Assembly (NCBI GenBank): GCA_035642535.1
Contig: DASQSE010000094.1
Span: 28,608-92,607 of the forward strand
DNA: 64,000 bases
Direction: 5' to 3'
Source: Jatrophihabitans sp035642535
Lineage (GTDB): Bacteria; Actinomycetota; Actinomycetes; Mycobacteriales; Jatrophihabitantaceae
Position numbers and translations under genes: made by a program. Below the pieces are notes generated by a model, which saw only the letters and a list, made by a program, of their open reading frames with translations, made no database searches and was not told where the DNA came from. Positions 25,243 to 33,055 of the stretch are shown in pieces. Position 1 is the first letter of the stretch. Each line of letters opens with the position of its first letter.

Positions 25243-25953
25243 TCAGGACTCGAGCCGGCGGTGCGCGGCTGCGTCGGCGGCCCTGGCGAACGCGCCGAGC
25301 AGGCCCTGCAGCGCCAGCGGCCGCATTCGCTGGAGGATCGCCATGAGCTGCTCGTGGTCGATCTCGCCGCGCTGATAAGGACCCCAGACAGCGCGCGCGA
25401 ACAGGTCGGTGAGCCCGTTCGCGACAGCGGTCGCGTGCTGCTCGATGATCGTGGCCGACTCGCGCAGCACCGCCGGCGGCACCGGCAGCTCCATGAGTTC
25501 GACCGCATGCCCGAGGATGACCGGCGAGGCGAGGAACCGGCCGCTCGGCCGCCGCTCCAGCGCGCCGAGCGAAACCAGGTCGTCGATCTGGCCGTCCGTG
25601 ATGCGTCGCCCGGCCCGCCGCTCGAGGCCGGCGCGGTCGAGCTCCTCGGTCTGCTCCGGCAGCCACGGTGCGAGAACCGCACTCTGCACGGCGTACTCGT
25701 CCGGCGACGCGTCCTCGGGAATGCGCGCGAGCACCCGCTGGATCGCCGACAACGTATATCCGTGCTTCTGCAAGGTGCGGACGAGATCGAGGCGCATCCG
25801 GTGCCGCGCGTCGTAATACGCGACCCGGCCGCGGCGCTGCGGCGGCGGCAGCAGCCCCTCACTTGCGTAGAAGCGCAGCGTGCGTACGGTCATGCCGGTA
25901 CGCGCCGCGAGTTCGTCGACAGTCATTTCGCCGTCGACGACCGCCTCCGCCAT
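25243..25953 (-). CDS. MerR family transcriptional regulator
   Basis: A 236-residue DNA-binding protein. The N-terminal winged helix-turn-helix is typical: MTVDELAARTGMTVRTLRFY, then EGLLPPPQRRGRVAYY. A long second half lacks the Cys residues of metal sensors, so it probably senses an organic ligand. ATG 25953 gives MAEAVVDGEMTVDEL; a longer frame to 26085 would overlap the divergent promoter. It is divergent from the thiolase/FadB operon and is the likely regulator of it, with the palindrome at 26008-26018 as candidate operator (inference). Confidence 0.88.
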   Translation of the reverse strand: MAEAVVDGEMTVDELAARTGMTVRTLRFYASEGLLPPPQRRGRVAYYDARHRMRLDLVRTLQKHGYTLSAIQRVLARIPEDASPDEYAVQSAVLAPWLPEQTEELDRAGLERRAGRRITDGQIDDLVSLGALERRPSGRFLASPVILGHAVELMELPVPPAVLRESATIIEQHATAVANGLTDLFARAVWGPYQRGEIDHEQLMAILQRMRPLALQGLLGAFARAADAAAHRRLES

Positions 25954-26007
25954 GGTTGCCGAGCGTAGACGCGTCGTGGATAGGGCCACAATCACTGGCA
26001 CTTGATG

Positions 26008-26018
26008 ACTGTGACAGT
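26008..26018. promoter_or_regulatory. Candidate MerR operator
   Basis: ACTGT-G-ACAGT is an 11-bp palindrome in the 106-bp gap between merR and the thiolase gene, 42 bp before the thiolase start. Its location is typical for a MerR-type site; assignment is by position only. Confidence 0.35.
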
Positions 26019-26059
26019 AAGACTGGGAGCATTCGGTCGGTGAGCCTCTTGGAGGGCAC

Positions 26060-27301
26060 ATGGCAATGACAAGCTCGGGTCGCAAGCTCCCCTCGGAAGC
26101 ATTCGTCTACGACGCGATCCGTACCCCGCGCGGACGCGGCAAGGACACCGGATCCCTGCACGGCACCAAGCCGGTGTCGCTCGTGGTCGGACTTCTCGAC
26201 GAGGTACGCAAACGCAACGTGAGCCTCGACCCGGCCAACGTCGAGGACGTCGTCCTGGGCGTCGTCTCACCGGTCGGCGAGCAGGGCGCCGACATCTCCC
26301 GCACCGCGGCGCTCGTCGCCGGTTACGAGACCTCCGGTCCGGGCTTCCAACTCAACCGTTTCTGCGCCTCCGGCCTCGAGGCCGTGAACGTCGCCGCGGC
26401 GAAGGTGCGCTCCGGTTGGCACGACCTGATCTTCGCCGGCGGCGTCGAGTCGATGTCGCGGGTTCCGATGGGCTCCGACGGCGGCGCGTGGGCGCAGGAT
26501 CCCGAGACCGCTTACCAGACCGGCTTCGTCCCACAGGGCGTCGGCGCGGACCTGATCGCCACGATGGAGGGCTTCAGCCGGGCCGACGTCGACGCGTTCG
26601 CTGCCGAGTCACAACTGCGGGCGGCGAAGGCGATGGCCGACGGGGCGTTCGACAAGTCCGTCATCCCGGTCGTCGAGCTCAACGGCCAGGTTGTCCTCGA
26701 CCGCGACGAGTACCCGCGGCCGGGCACGACGGTCGAGGCGCTGGCCGGGCTCAAGCCGTCGTTCGCCGCCGTCTCCGACATGGGCGGTTTCGGCGCCGTC
26801 GCGCTGCAGAAATACCACTGGGTCGAGAAGATCAACCACGTCCACACGCCGGGCAACTCGTCCGGCATCGTCGACGGCGCCTCGCTGACGGTGATCGGCA
26901 GCGAGCAGGCCGGCCGGGACAACGACCTCACGCCGCGCGCCCGCGTCGTCTCGGTCAGCGTCGTCGGCACGGAGCCGACGATCATGCTCACCGGCCCGGC
27001 GCCGGCCGCGCAGAAGGCGCTCGCCAAGGCCGGCCTGACGATCGAGGACATCGATCTGTTCGAGGTCAACGAGGCGTTCGCAGCCGTCGTGCTCAAGTTC
27101 ATGAAGGACCTCGGCGTGCCGCACGAGAAGGTCAACGTCAACGGCGGCGCGATCGCGCTCGGTCACCCGCTCGGCGCCACCGGTGCGATGATCCTCGGCA
27201 CCTTGATCGACGAGCTGGAGCGGCGCGACCTGCGTCGTGGACTGGCCACCCTGTGCATCGGCGGCGGCATGGGCGTCGCGACCATCGTGGAGCGAATCTG
27301 A
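26060..27301 (+). CDS. fadA: Acetyl-CoA C-acyltransferase (thiolase, FadA)
   Basis: Thiolytic last step of fatty-acid beta-oxidation. The 413-residue protein has the nucleophilic Cys in QLNRFCASGLEAVN (about residue 96), the NEAFAAV motif, the conserved His in GHPLGATGAMI and the second catalytic Cys in LCIGGGMG. GGAGGG precedes ATG 26060; ATG 26066 two codons later is equally possible. The stop overlaps the next gene's ATG (TGATG), so it is coupled to fadB, forming the usual beta-oxidation multienzyme pair. Confidence 0.94.
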   Translation: MAMTSSGRKLPSEAFVYDAIRTPRGRGKDTGSLHGTKPVSLVVGLLDEVRKRNVSLDPANVEDVVLGVVSPVGEQGADISRTAALVAGYETSGPGFQLNRFCASGLEAVNVAAAKVRSGWHDLIFAGGVESMSRVPMGSDGGAWAQDPETAYQTGFVPQGVGADLIATMEGFSRADVDAFAAESQLRAAKAMADGAFDKSVIPVVELNGQVVLDRDEYPRPGTTVEALAGLKPSFAAVSDMGGFGAVALQKYHWVEKINHVHTPGNSSGIVDGASLTVIGSEQAGRDNDLTPRARVVSVSVVGTEPTIMLTGPAPAAQKALAKAGLTIEDIDLFEVNEAFAAVVLKFMKDLGVPHEKVNVNGGAIALGHPLGATGAMILGTLIDELERRDLRRGLATLCIGGGMGVATIVERI

Positions 27302-29457
27302 TGACGACGAACACCATCACCTGGGACACGGACGCGGACGGCATCGTCACGCTGACCCTCGACGACCCGAACCAGCGCGCGAACACGATGAACGACGACT
27401 TCCGCGCGTCGCTCGCCGCCGCTATCGACCGGCTCGAGGCCGAGCGCGACTCGATCACCGGCGTGATCATCACGTCCGCCAAGGACACGTTCTTCGCCGG
27501 CGGCGATCTCAAACTGCTCTCGCAGATCACCGACGAGAACGCGGCGGAGTTCGCCGCAGGCGTCGACAAGATGAAGGCCGACTTCCGCCGGTTCGAGAAG
27601 CTCGGCAAGCCGACCGTGGCCGCGTTCAACGGTGCCGCGCTCGGCGGCGGCCTCGAGATCGGACTGGCCTGCAACCGGCGCATCGCACTCGACAATCCGA
27701 AGGCGCAGTTCGGCCTCCCCGAGGTCACCCTCGGCCTGCTGCCCGGCGCAGGTGGCGTCACCCGCATCGTGCGACTGCTCGGCATCATGGACGGGCTGAT
27801 GAAGGTGCTCGTGCAGGGCACCCGGTACAAGCCGGCCGAGGCGGTCGAGGTGGGCATCGTCGACGAGCTCGCGGCGACATCGGAAGAGCTGCTCGACAAG
27901 GCGCGGGCGTGGATCAAGGCGAACCCGCAGACCGTCCAGCCCTGGGACGACAAGGGCTATCGGATGCCCGGCGGCGCCCCCTCGAACCCCAAAGTCGGCG
28001 GCGTGCTCCCGGCGTTGCCCGGCAACCTGAAGAAGCAGCTCAAGGGCGCGCCGATGCCGGCGCCGCATCACATCATGTGTGCCGCGGTCGAGGGCGCGAC
28101 GGTCGACTTCGACACCGCGCTCAAGATCGAGACCCGCTACTTCGTCAATCTGGCCAAGGGGCAGACGGCGAAGAACATGATCCAGGCCTTCTGGTTCGAC
28201 CTGAACTCGATCAACGCCGGTGGCTCGCGACCGGCGGGTCACGAGAAGCGCAAGGCGCAGAAGGTCGCGGTACTCGGCGCCGGGATGATGGGCGCGGGGA
28301 TCGCGTACGTCACCGCTCGCAACGGCATGCAGGCCGTCCTCAAGGACGTCTCGGCCGAGGCCGCCGAGCAGGGCAAGGGCTACTCGCGCAAGCTGCTCGA
28401 CAAGGCGGTCGCACGCGGCAAGATGACGCAGGACAAGGCCGACGACGTGCTCGCGCGCATCACGCCCACCGACGACTACGCCGACCTGGCCGGCTGCGAT
28501 CTCGTCGTCGAGGCGGTGTTCGAGAAGCAGTCACTCAAGCACGAGGTGTTCGGCGAGGCGGAGCAGGTCGTCGCGGCGGACGCGCTGCTCGGCTCGAACA
28601 CGTCCACGCTGCCGATCACGGGATTGGCCGACGGCGTTCAGCGCAAGCAGGACTTCATCGGGCTGCACTTCTTCTCCCCCGTCGACAAGATGCCGCTGCT
28701 GGAGATCATCCGCGGCGAGCAGACGTCGGACGCGGCGCTGGCCCGCGCGCTCGACTACGCGGCGCAGATCAAGAAGACGCCGATCGTCGTCAACGACAGC
28801 CGAGGCTTCTTCACCTCGCGGGTGATCGGGACGTTCGTCAACGAGGGCCTGGCGATGCTCGGCGAGGGCGTCGCGCCGGCCACCATCGAGCAGGCGACGA
28901 CCCAGGCGGGCTACCCGGTGGGCGTGCTGCAACTGGCCGACGAGCTGAACCTCGAGCTGTTCCTGAAGATCCGCAACGAGGCACGTGCGGCCGCCGGTGA
29001 CAGCTATGTCTCGCACCCCGCCGAGGCGATCGTCGAGAAGATGGTCGAGCTGGGCCGGCCGGGCCGGCTGCGCGGCGCGGGCTTCTTCGAGTACGACGAA
29101 TCCGGCAAGCGGCTCGGGCTGTGGTCCGGGCTCGCGGAGCATTTCCCGACGCAGGGCGACCCGGCGAAGGTGGACATCTCCGAGCTCGAGGAGCGGATGC
29201 TCGTCATCGAGGCCGTCGAGTCCGCGCGCTGCGTCGAGGAAGGCGTCATCGTCCAGACCGCCGACGCGAACATCGGCTCGATCATGGGCATCGGCTTCCC
29301 GCCCTGGACGGGGGGCGTGCTGCAGTACATCAACGGCTACCCGGGCGGTGTTGCAGCGTTCGTGGCCCGTGCCGACGAGTTCGCGGCGCGGCACGGCGCG
29401 CGCTTCGAGCCCAATCCGCTGCTGCGCAAGAAGGCCGAGAACGGCGAGACCTTCTGA
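27301..29457 (+). CDS. fadB: Fatty acid oxidation complex alpha subunit (enoyl-CoA hydratase / 3-hydroxyacyl-CoA dehydrogenase)
   Basis: Bifunctional 718-residue enzyme. The N-terminal crotonase half has the oxyanion-hole motifs AGGDLKLLS and NGAALGGGLEIGLACN, and GLPEVTLGLLPGAGG with a catalytic Glu. The NAD domain begins at about residue 320 with VAVLGAGMMGAGIAYVTA, followed by EAVFEKQSLK, GSNTSTLPI and GLHFFSPVDKMPLLEII, whose His belongs to the catalytic dyad. The C-terminal dimer domain ends at FPPWTGG. Together with fadA it should carry out steps two to four of beta-oxidation. Confidence 0.95.
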   Translation: MTTNTITWDTDADGIVTLTLDDPNQRANTMNDDFRASLAAAIDRLEAERDSITGVIITSAKDTFFAGGDLKLLSQITDENAAEFAAGVDKMKADFRRFEKLGKPTVAAFNGAALGGGLEIGLACNRRIALDNPKAQFGLPEVTLGLLPGAGGVTRIVRLLGIMDGLMKVLVQGTRYKPAEAVEVGIVDELAATSEELLDKARAWIKANPQTVQPWDDKGYRMPGGAPSNPKVGGVLPALPGNLKKQLKGAPMPAPHHIMCAAVEGATVDFDTALKIETRYFVNLAKGQTAKNMIQAFWFDLNSINAGGSRPAGHEKRKAQKVAVLGAGMMGAGIAYVTARNGMQAVLKDVSAEAAEQGKGYSRKLLDKAVARGKMTQDKADDVLARITPTDDYADLAGCDLVVEAVFEKQSLKHEVFGEAEQVVAADALLGSNTSTLPITGLADGVQRKQDFIGLHFFSPVDKMPLLEIIRGEQTSDAALARALDYAAQIKKTPIVVNDSRGFFTSRVIGTFVNEGLAMLGEGVAPATIEQATTQAGYPVGVLQLADELNLELFLKIRNEARAAAGDSYVSHPAEAIVEKMVELGRPGRLRGAGFFEYDESGKRLGLWSGLAEHFPTQGDPAKVDISELEERMLVIEAVESARCVEEGVIVQTADANIGSIMGIGFPPWTGGVLQYINGYPGGVAAFVARADEFAARHGARFEPNPLLRKKAENGETF

Positions 29458-29467
29458 GATTCCCGCG

Positions 29468-29515
29468 AATTGTCCGCCCTTCGGGACGTCATAGCGTGAC
29501 GAGGGGCGGACAACT
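29468..29515. repeat. 48-bp palindromic repeat, copy E
   Basis: Left arm aattgtccgccc, right arm gggcggacaact with one mismatch at the tip. Core orientation is reversed relative to copies A-D (gacgtcatagcgt). It lies 10 bp after the fadB stop and 26 bp before the racemase start. Confidence 0.9.
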
Positions 29516-29541
29516 TCGAGGGGTGAGCGGGTGGTGAGTTG

Positions 29542-30681
29542 ATGGCTGGACCGCTCGACGGGGTGCGTGTGCTCGAGCTACCGGCGATCGGGCCAGTGCC
29601 GTTCCTCGGCATGCTGCTCGCCGATCTGGGTGCCGACGTGATCCGCATCGACCGGCTGCCGGGCGCCGCCGGGCTCGGCGACCTGCTCGCGGCGAGCCCG
29701 CTCGGCCGCGGTCGGCGCTCGATCGCGCTGGATATGCGCAAGCCGGGCGGGGCGGAGGTCGCGCTGCGTCTCGTGGAGCGCTGCGACGCGCTGATCGAAG
29801 GGTTCCGGCCCGGGGTGGCCGAGCGGCTCGGGATCGGTCCGAACGTCGCGCTGGCCCGCAACCCGCGGCTCGTCTACGGACGGATGACCGGCTGGGGACA
29901 GAGCGGCCCGCTCGCCGCGACGGCCGGACACGACATCACCTACCTCGCGATCACCGGCCTCTTGCACGGCATCGGGCCGGCGGCCGGACCACCCGTCCCG
30001 CCTATCAACTACGTGGCCGACTTCGGCGGCGGCGCGATGGTCCTCGCCACCGGCCTGCTCGCCGCGCTGCTGCACGCGCGCGGCACCGGCGAGGGCCAAG
30101 TGATCGATGCGGCGATGACCGAGGGTGCGTCGTACCTCGGCTCGATGACGCGCACGTTCGTTGCGCGCGGCGGCTGGAAGGACGAGCGCGCGGCGAACAT
30201 GCTCGATGGTGGCGCGCCGAACTACCGCTGCTACGAGACGGCCGACGGCAAGTGGATGGCGGTCGGGGCCTTGGAGGCGCAGTTCTGGGCCACGCTCGTC
30301 GGCGCGCTCGGCCTCGACGCGGCGTCCACCCCGTCCCCGTACAACCAGGACGACTGGGCGGCGTGCACGAAGTTGCTCACGGACACGTTCAAGACCAGGA
30401 CCCGCGACGAGTGGGCGGCGATCTTCACATCCCTCGACGCGTGCGTGGCACCGGTGCTGACCCTTGACGAGGCGCTCTCGCACCCGCACAACGCGGCGCG
30501 TGAATCGTTCGTCGAGGTCGCGGGCGCGTCGATGCCGCGGCCGGCGCCGCGGTTCGCGCGCACCCCGGCCGCCGCCGGCCCGCTGACCGAGATCGGCGGC
30601 GCCACCGCCGGGCTGCTCGACGAGCTCGGCTACGACGCGCCCGGCATCGCGGAACTCCGCGCAGCGAGCGCCATCGAATAG
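29542..30681 (+). CDS. CaiB/BaiF family protein, probable alpha-methylacyl-CoA racemase
   Basis: Class III CoA-transferase fold, 379 residues. Residues matching the acid-base set of mycobacterial MCR are present: His in AGHDITYLAI, Asp in NYVADFGGGA, and Glu in YRCYETADGKW. That favours a racemase, which interconverts 2-methylacyl-CoA epimers so that branched or sterol side chains can enter beta-oxidation, over a CoA transferase. ATG 29542 is chosen over the TTG one codon earlier. It follows the fadA-fadB pair in the same direction. Confidence 0.87.
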   Translation: MAGPLDGVRVLELPAIGPVPFLGMLLADLGADVIRIDRLPGAAGLGDLLAASPLGRGRRSIALDMRKPGGAEVALRLVERCDALIEGFRPGVAERLGIGPNVALARNPRLVYGRMTGWGQSGPLAATAGHDITYLAITGLLHGIGPAAGPPVPPINYVADFGGGAMVLATGLLAALLHARGTGEGQVIDAAMTEGASYLGSMTRTFVARGGWKDERAANMLDGGAPNYRCYETADGKWMAVGALEAQFWATLVGALGLDAASTPSPYNQDDWAACTKLLTDTFKTRTRDEWAAIFTSLDACVAPVLTLDEALSHPHNAARESFVEVAGASMPRPAPRFARTPAAAGPLTEIGGATAGLLDELGYDAPGIAELRAASAIE

Positions 30682-30730
30682 CCGCCCCACATCGAGTGGG
30701 CGCGAAGCGGGGTGGTGGAAGACTCGGCGC

Positions 30731-31234
30731 ATGGCCCGCACGCTCGTTCTGATCCGGCACGCCAAGGCCACGGACGCAGCGGTCGACATCGACCGACCGC
30801 TCGCGTCACGCGGCATCCGCGACGCGCGCGCGATCGGCAAGTGGCTCACCGACGCGGAGATCACTCCTGAGCGCGTCGTGCTCTCCCCCGCGCGCCGAGC
30901 CAGGCAGACCTGGGAAGGAGCCGCGGCCCAGCTGGCGATCGCGCCGGTCGCGCACGTGGACGACCGGATCTACGACAACGAGGTCGCCGCGCTGCTCGAC
31001 GTGGTGCGCGAGACGCCGGCGCAGATCAACACGCTCGTGCTCGTCGGTCACAACCCGTCGTTCAGCGACCTCGCGTACGCGCTGGACGACGGCAACGCCG
31101 AGCCGGAGGCGATGCAGGACCTGCTGACCGGCTTCCCGACCAGCGCGGTCGCCGTCTACGACGTGGCCAGCGCCTGGGACAACGTCAGCGAGCACGGAGC
31201 GCGGCTCACCGGGTTCGCGGCACCGCGCGGCTGA
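30731..31234 (+). CDS. SixA-type histidine phosphatase
   Basis: A 167-residue member of the histidine phosphatase superfamily. The phosphohistidine motif is LVLIRHAKATD near the N-terminus, LSPARRARQTWE supplies the second arginine, and the distal catalytic His is in LVGHNPSFSDL. SixA proteins dephosphorylate phosphohistidine on proteins; the substrate here is unknown. The gene ends 6 bp before the convergent TetR gene. Confidence 0.88.
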   Translation: MARTLVLIRHAKATDAAVDIDRPLASRGIRDARAIGKWLTDAEITPERVVLSPARRARQTWEGAAAQLAIAPVAHVDDRIYDNEVAALLDVVRETPAQINTLVLVGHNPSFSDLAYALDDGNAEPEAMQDLLTGFPTSAVAVYDVASAWDNVSEHGARLTGFAAPRG

Positions 31235-31240
31235 GCCGTT

Positions 31241-31831
31241 TCAGGTTGCGCGCGTGGTCATCGGCACGGCGCGCAGGATCAGCTCGGCAAGCTGCACGCC
31301 GTCGCTCGACCGCAGCGGGGCGTGCTCGACGAGCATCCGGTACCACAGCACGCCGAAGACGACGTCGAGCAACAGCTCGACATCCACGTCGGCCGCGATC
31401 TCGCCGCGCTGCCGCGCGTGGTCGAAGATCGACCGCAGTTCCGCGCGCCGGGCGAACAGGAACCGCTCGCGGAACTGCTTCGCGAACACGGGGTCGAACT
31501 GCGCCTGCGCCATCAGGCCGACCAGGATCGGCCGCACGCCGCGGCTTCGGAATGTTGCCGCCAGAAAGGCCCTCAGATCCTCCGCCAGCGAGCCGGTGTC
31601 CGGTGTGCGGACGCGCTCGCGCGCAAATTCCAGCAGCGCGTCGAGGACGACATCGGCCCTGGACGGCCACCAGCGATAGATCGTCTGCTTGCCCACGGCG
31701 GCCCGGGCCGCGATGCCCTCGATCGTCAGCGCCGCGTAGCCGCGTTCCTCGAGCTCGGCCAGCGCCGCGTCGAGGATCGCGCGACGGGCCACCTCACTGC
31801 GCGGCCGCCCCCGTCTGCGAGCTTCCACCAT
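31241..31831 (-). CDS. TetR family transcriptional regulator
   Basis: A 196-residue repressor. It opens with a basic RRRGRPRSE arm and has the TetR helix-turn-helix LTIEGIAARAAVGKQTIYRWW at about residues 36-56, followed by a helical ligand-binding domain ending in a TetR_C pattern with DVVFGVLWYRML. It is divergent from the SDR gene at 31908. A perfect palindrome 15-29 bp upstream of its start is the likely operator for both genes. Confidence 0.92.
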   Translation of the reverse strand: MVEARRRGRPRSEVARRAILDAALAELEERGYAALTIEGIAARAAVGKQTIYRWWPSRADVVLDALLEFARERVRTPDTGSLAEDLRAFLAATFRSRGVRPILVGLMAQAQFDPVFAKQFRERFLFARRAELRSIFDHARQRGEIAADVDVELLLDVVFGVLWYRMLVEHAPLRSSDGVQLAELILRAVPMTTRAT

Positions 31832-31845
31832 GGCGCTGAGTTTAT

Positions 31846-31860
31846 AAGACGCATCGTCTT
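31846..31860. promoter_or_regulatory. Palindromic TetR operator
   Basis: AAGACG-CAT-CGTCTT is a perfect 6-bp inverted repeat with a 3-bp spacer, in an AT-rich pocket. It lies just upstream of the TATAGT box at 31863-31868, where a bound repressor would block the SDR promoter and the tetR promoter together. Confidence 0.7.
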
Positions 31861-31907
31861 GTTATAGTTAACGAGACGGACTGGTTCGAAAAGGGAAGGA
31901 GCGAACC

Positions 31908-32594
31908 ATGAAGGCAATCATCATGGGCGGTACGGCCGGGATCGGCCTGGCAACCGCAGAACGGCTGATGGCCGCAGGTGCAGAGGTGACGGTCACCGGG
32001 CGCGACGAGAGCCGGCTCGCCAAGGTCCGAGACCACGTCGCTGACGCCGTCCAGCTCGACGGCAGCGACGAGCGACAGGTTGCGGAGTTCTTCGGGCAGG
32101 TCGGCGAGATCGACCACCTTGTCCTGGCGTTCAGCCCGGGCGCGATAGCACTGGGCCCACTTGCGGACCTGTCGACCGAGAACATCCGCGCCGCGTTCGA
32201 CGGCAAGCTGTTCGGCTACCTGCACGCGCTGCGGCACGCCAAGGTGACGGGTTCGATCACCTTGATCGGTGCGGCGTCCGCGCGCGCCGCGCTCCCCGGC
32301 ACGGTCGCGCTCGCCGGCGCCAACGGTGCGATCGAGCGGATGGTCCCGCCGCTGGCCGCGGAGTTCGCGCCGGTGCGCGTGAACGCCGTCTCGCCGGGCG
32401 TCATCGACACCGATTGGTGGTCAGACCTGCCCGAGGAAGTGCGGCGTGCCCGATTCGGCGAATTCGCCGCAGCGCTGCCGGTGGGCCGGATCGGCACGCC
32501 GGACGACGTCGCGGCCGCGATCGTGTACCTGATCGGTGCGACATTCGTCACCGGCCAGATCCTCGCTGTAGACGGCGGCGGCACCCTCGGGTGA
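31908..32594 (+). CDS. SDR family protein lacking the catalytic Tyr and Lys
   Basis: A 228-residue Rossmann protein with a clear NAD(P) motif (MGGTAGIGLATAERL) and the SDR C-terminal half (VNAVSPGVIDTDWW, FVTGQILAVDGG). The active-site segment reads TVALAGANGAIERM: the positions for Tyr and Lys hold Leu and Asn, so classical SDR reduction is unlikely. It is probably induced by ligand release of the divergent TetR. ATG 31908 follows AAGGGAAGGAGCGAACC, a strong ribosome site. Confidence 0.88.
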   Translation: MKAIIMGGTAGIGLATAERLMAAGAEVTVTGRDESRLAKVRDHVADAVQLDGSDERQVAEFFGQVGEIDHLVLAFSPGAIALGPLADLSTENIRAAFDGKLFGYLHALRHAKVTGSITLIGAASARAALPGTVALAGANGAIERMVPPLAAEFAPVRVNAVSPGVIDTDWWSDLPEEVRRARFGEFAAALPVGRIGTPDDVAAAIVYLIGATFVTGQILAVDGGGTLG

Positions 32595-32631
32595 CCACCG
32601 TCGGCACACCGAACATGTCGCATCGGCAAGC

Positions 32632-32637
32632 TAGCGT
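32632..32637 (+). promoter_or_regulatory. Likely -10 box for the VOC gene
   Basis: TAGCGT lies 7 nt before ATG 32645, which lacks a Shine-Dalgarno, in the leaderless arrangement repeated across this window. Confidence 0.4.
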
Positions 32638-32644
32638 GCCCGCC

Positions 32645-33022
32645 ATGGATTACAAACTCGAACTCGTGTTCGTCCCGGTGTCGGACGTCGACCGCGCCAA
32701 GGACTTCTACGTCAACAAGGTCGGCTTCTCCGCCGATCACGATCACCGGGTCAGCGACGGACTGCGCTTCGTGCAGCTCACGCCATCCGGCTCGGCGTGC
32801 TCGATCGCGTTTGGTGAAGGTTTGGTCGACTTCGACGCTCCGCAACCGGGCTCGCTGCGCGGGCTCCAGTTGGTGGTGGCCGACGCCGACGCCGCACGTA
32901 CCGATCTGGCCGGTCGGGGCGTCGATGTAAGTGAGGTCGACGAACAGCCATGGGGCCGTTTCGTGTACTTCAAGGATCCGGACGGCAACTCCTGGAACGT
33001 ACAACAGATCGTCCTTCCGTAG
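32645..33022 (+). CDS. VOC (glyoxalase/bleomycin-resistance) family protein
   Basis: A 125-residue vicinal-oxygen-chelate protein with paired beta-alpha-beta-beta-beta modules: VFVPVSDVDRAKDFYVNKVG at the N-terminus and YFKDPDGNSWNVQQI at the C-terminus. The second half carries the usual DPDGN loop, and Glu/His metal ligands are not obvious, so catalysis cannot be judged. The substrate is unknown. An in-frame TTG or GTG upstream exists, but ATG 32645 gives the typical N-terminus and lies 7 nt after a -10 box. Confidence 0.85.
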   Translation: MDYKLELVFVPVSDVDRAKDFYVNKVGFSADHDHRVSDGLRFVQLTPSGSACSIAFGEGLVDFDAPQPGSLRGLQLVVADADAARTDLAGRGVDVSEVDEQPWGRFVYFKDPDGNSWNVQQIVLP

Positions 33023-33055
33023 CCATTAAGCGGGACACGGTGTTTGAATCATTGG

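Noticed and set aside
26008..26018. A KstR or KstR2 site upstream of the thiolase gene
   Set aside because: The gap contains no TnnAACnnGTTnnA pattern. The ACTGT-G-ACAGT palindrome is better assigned by position to the divergent MerR regulator.
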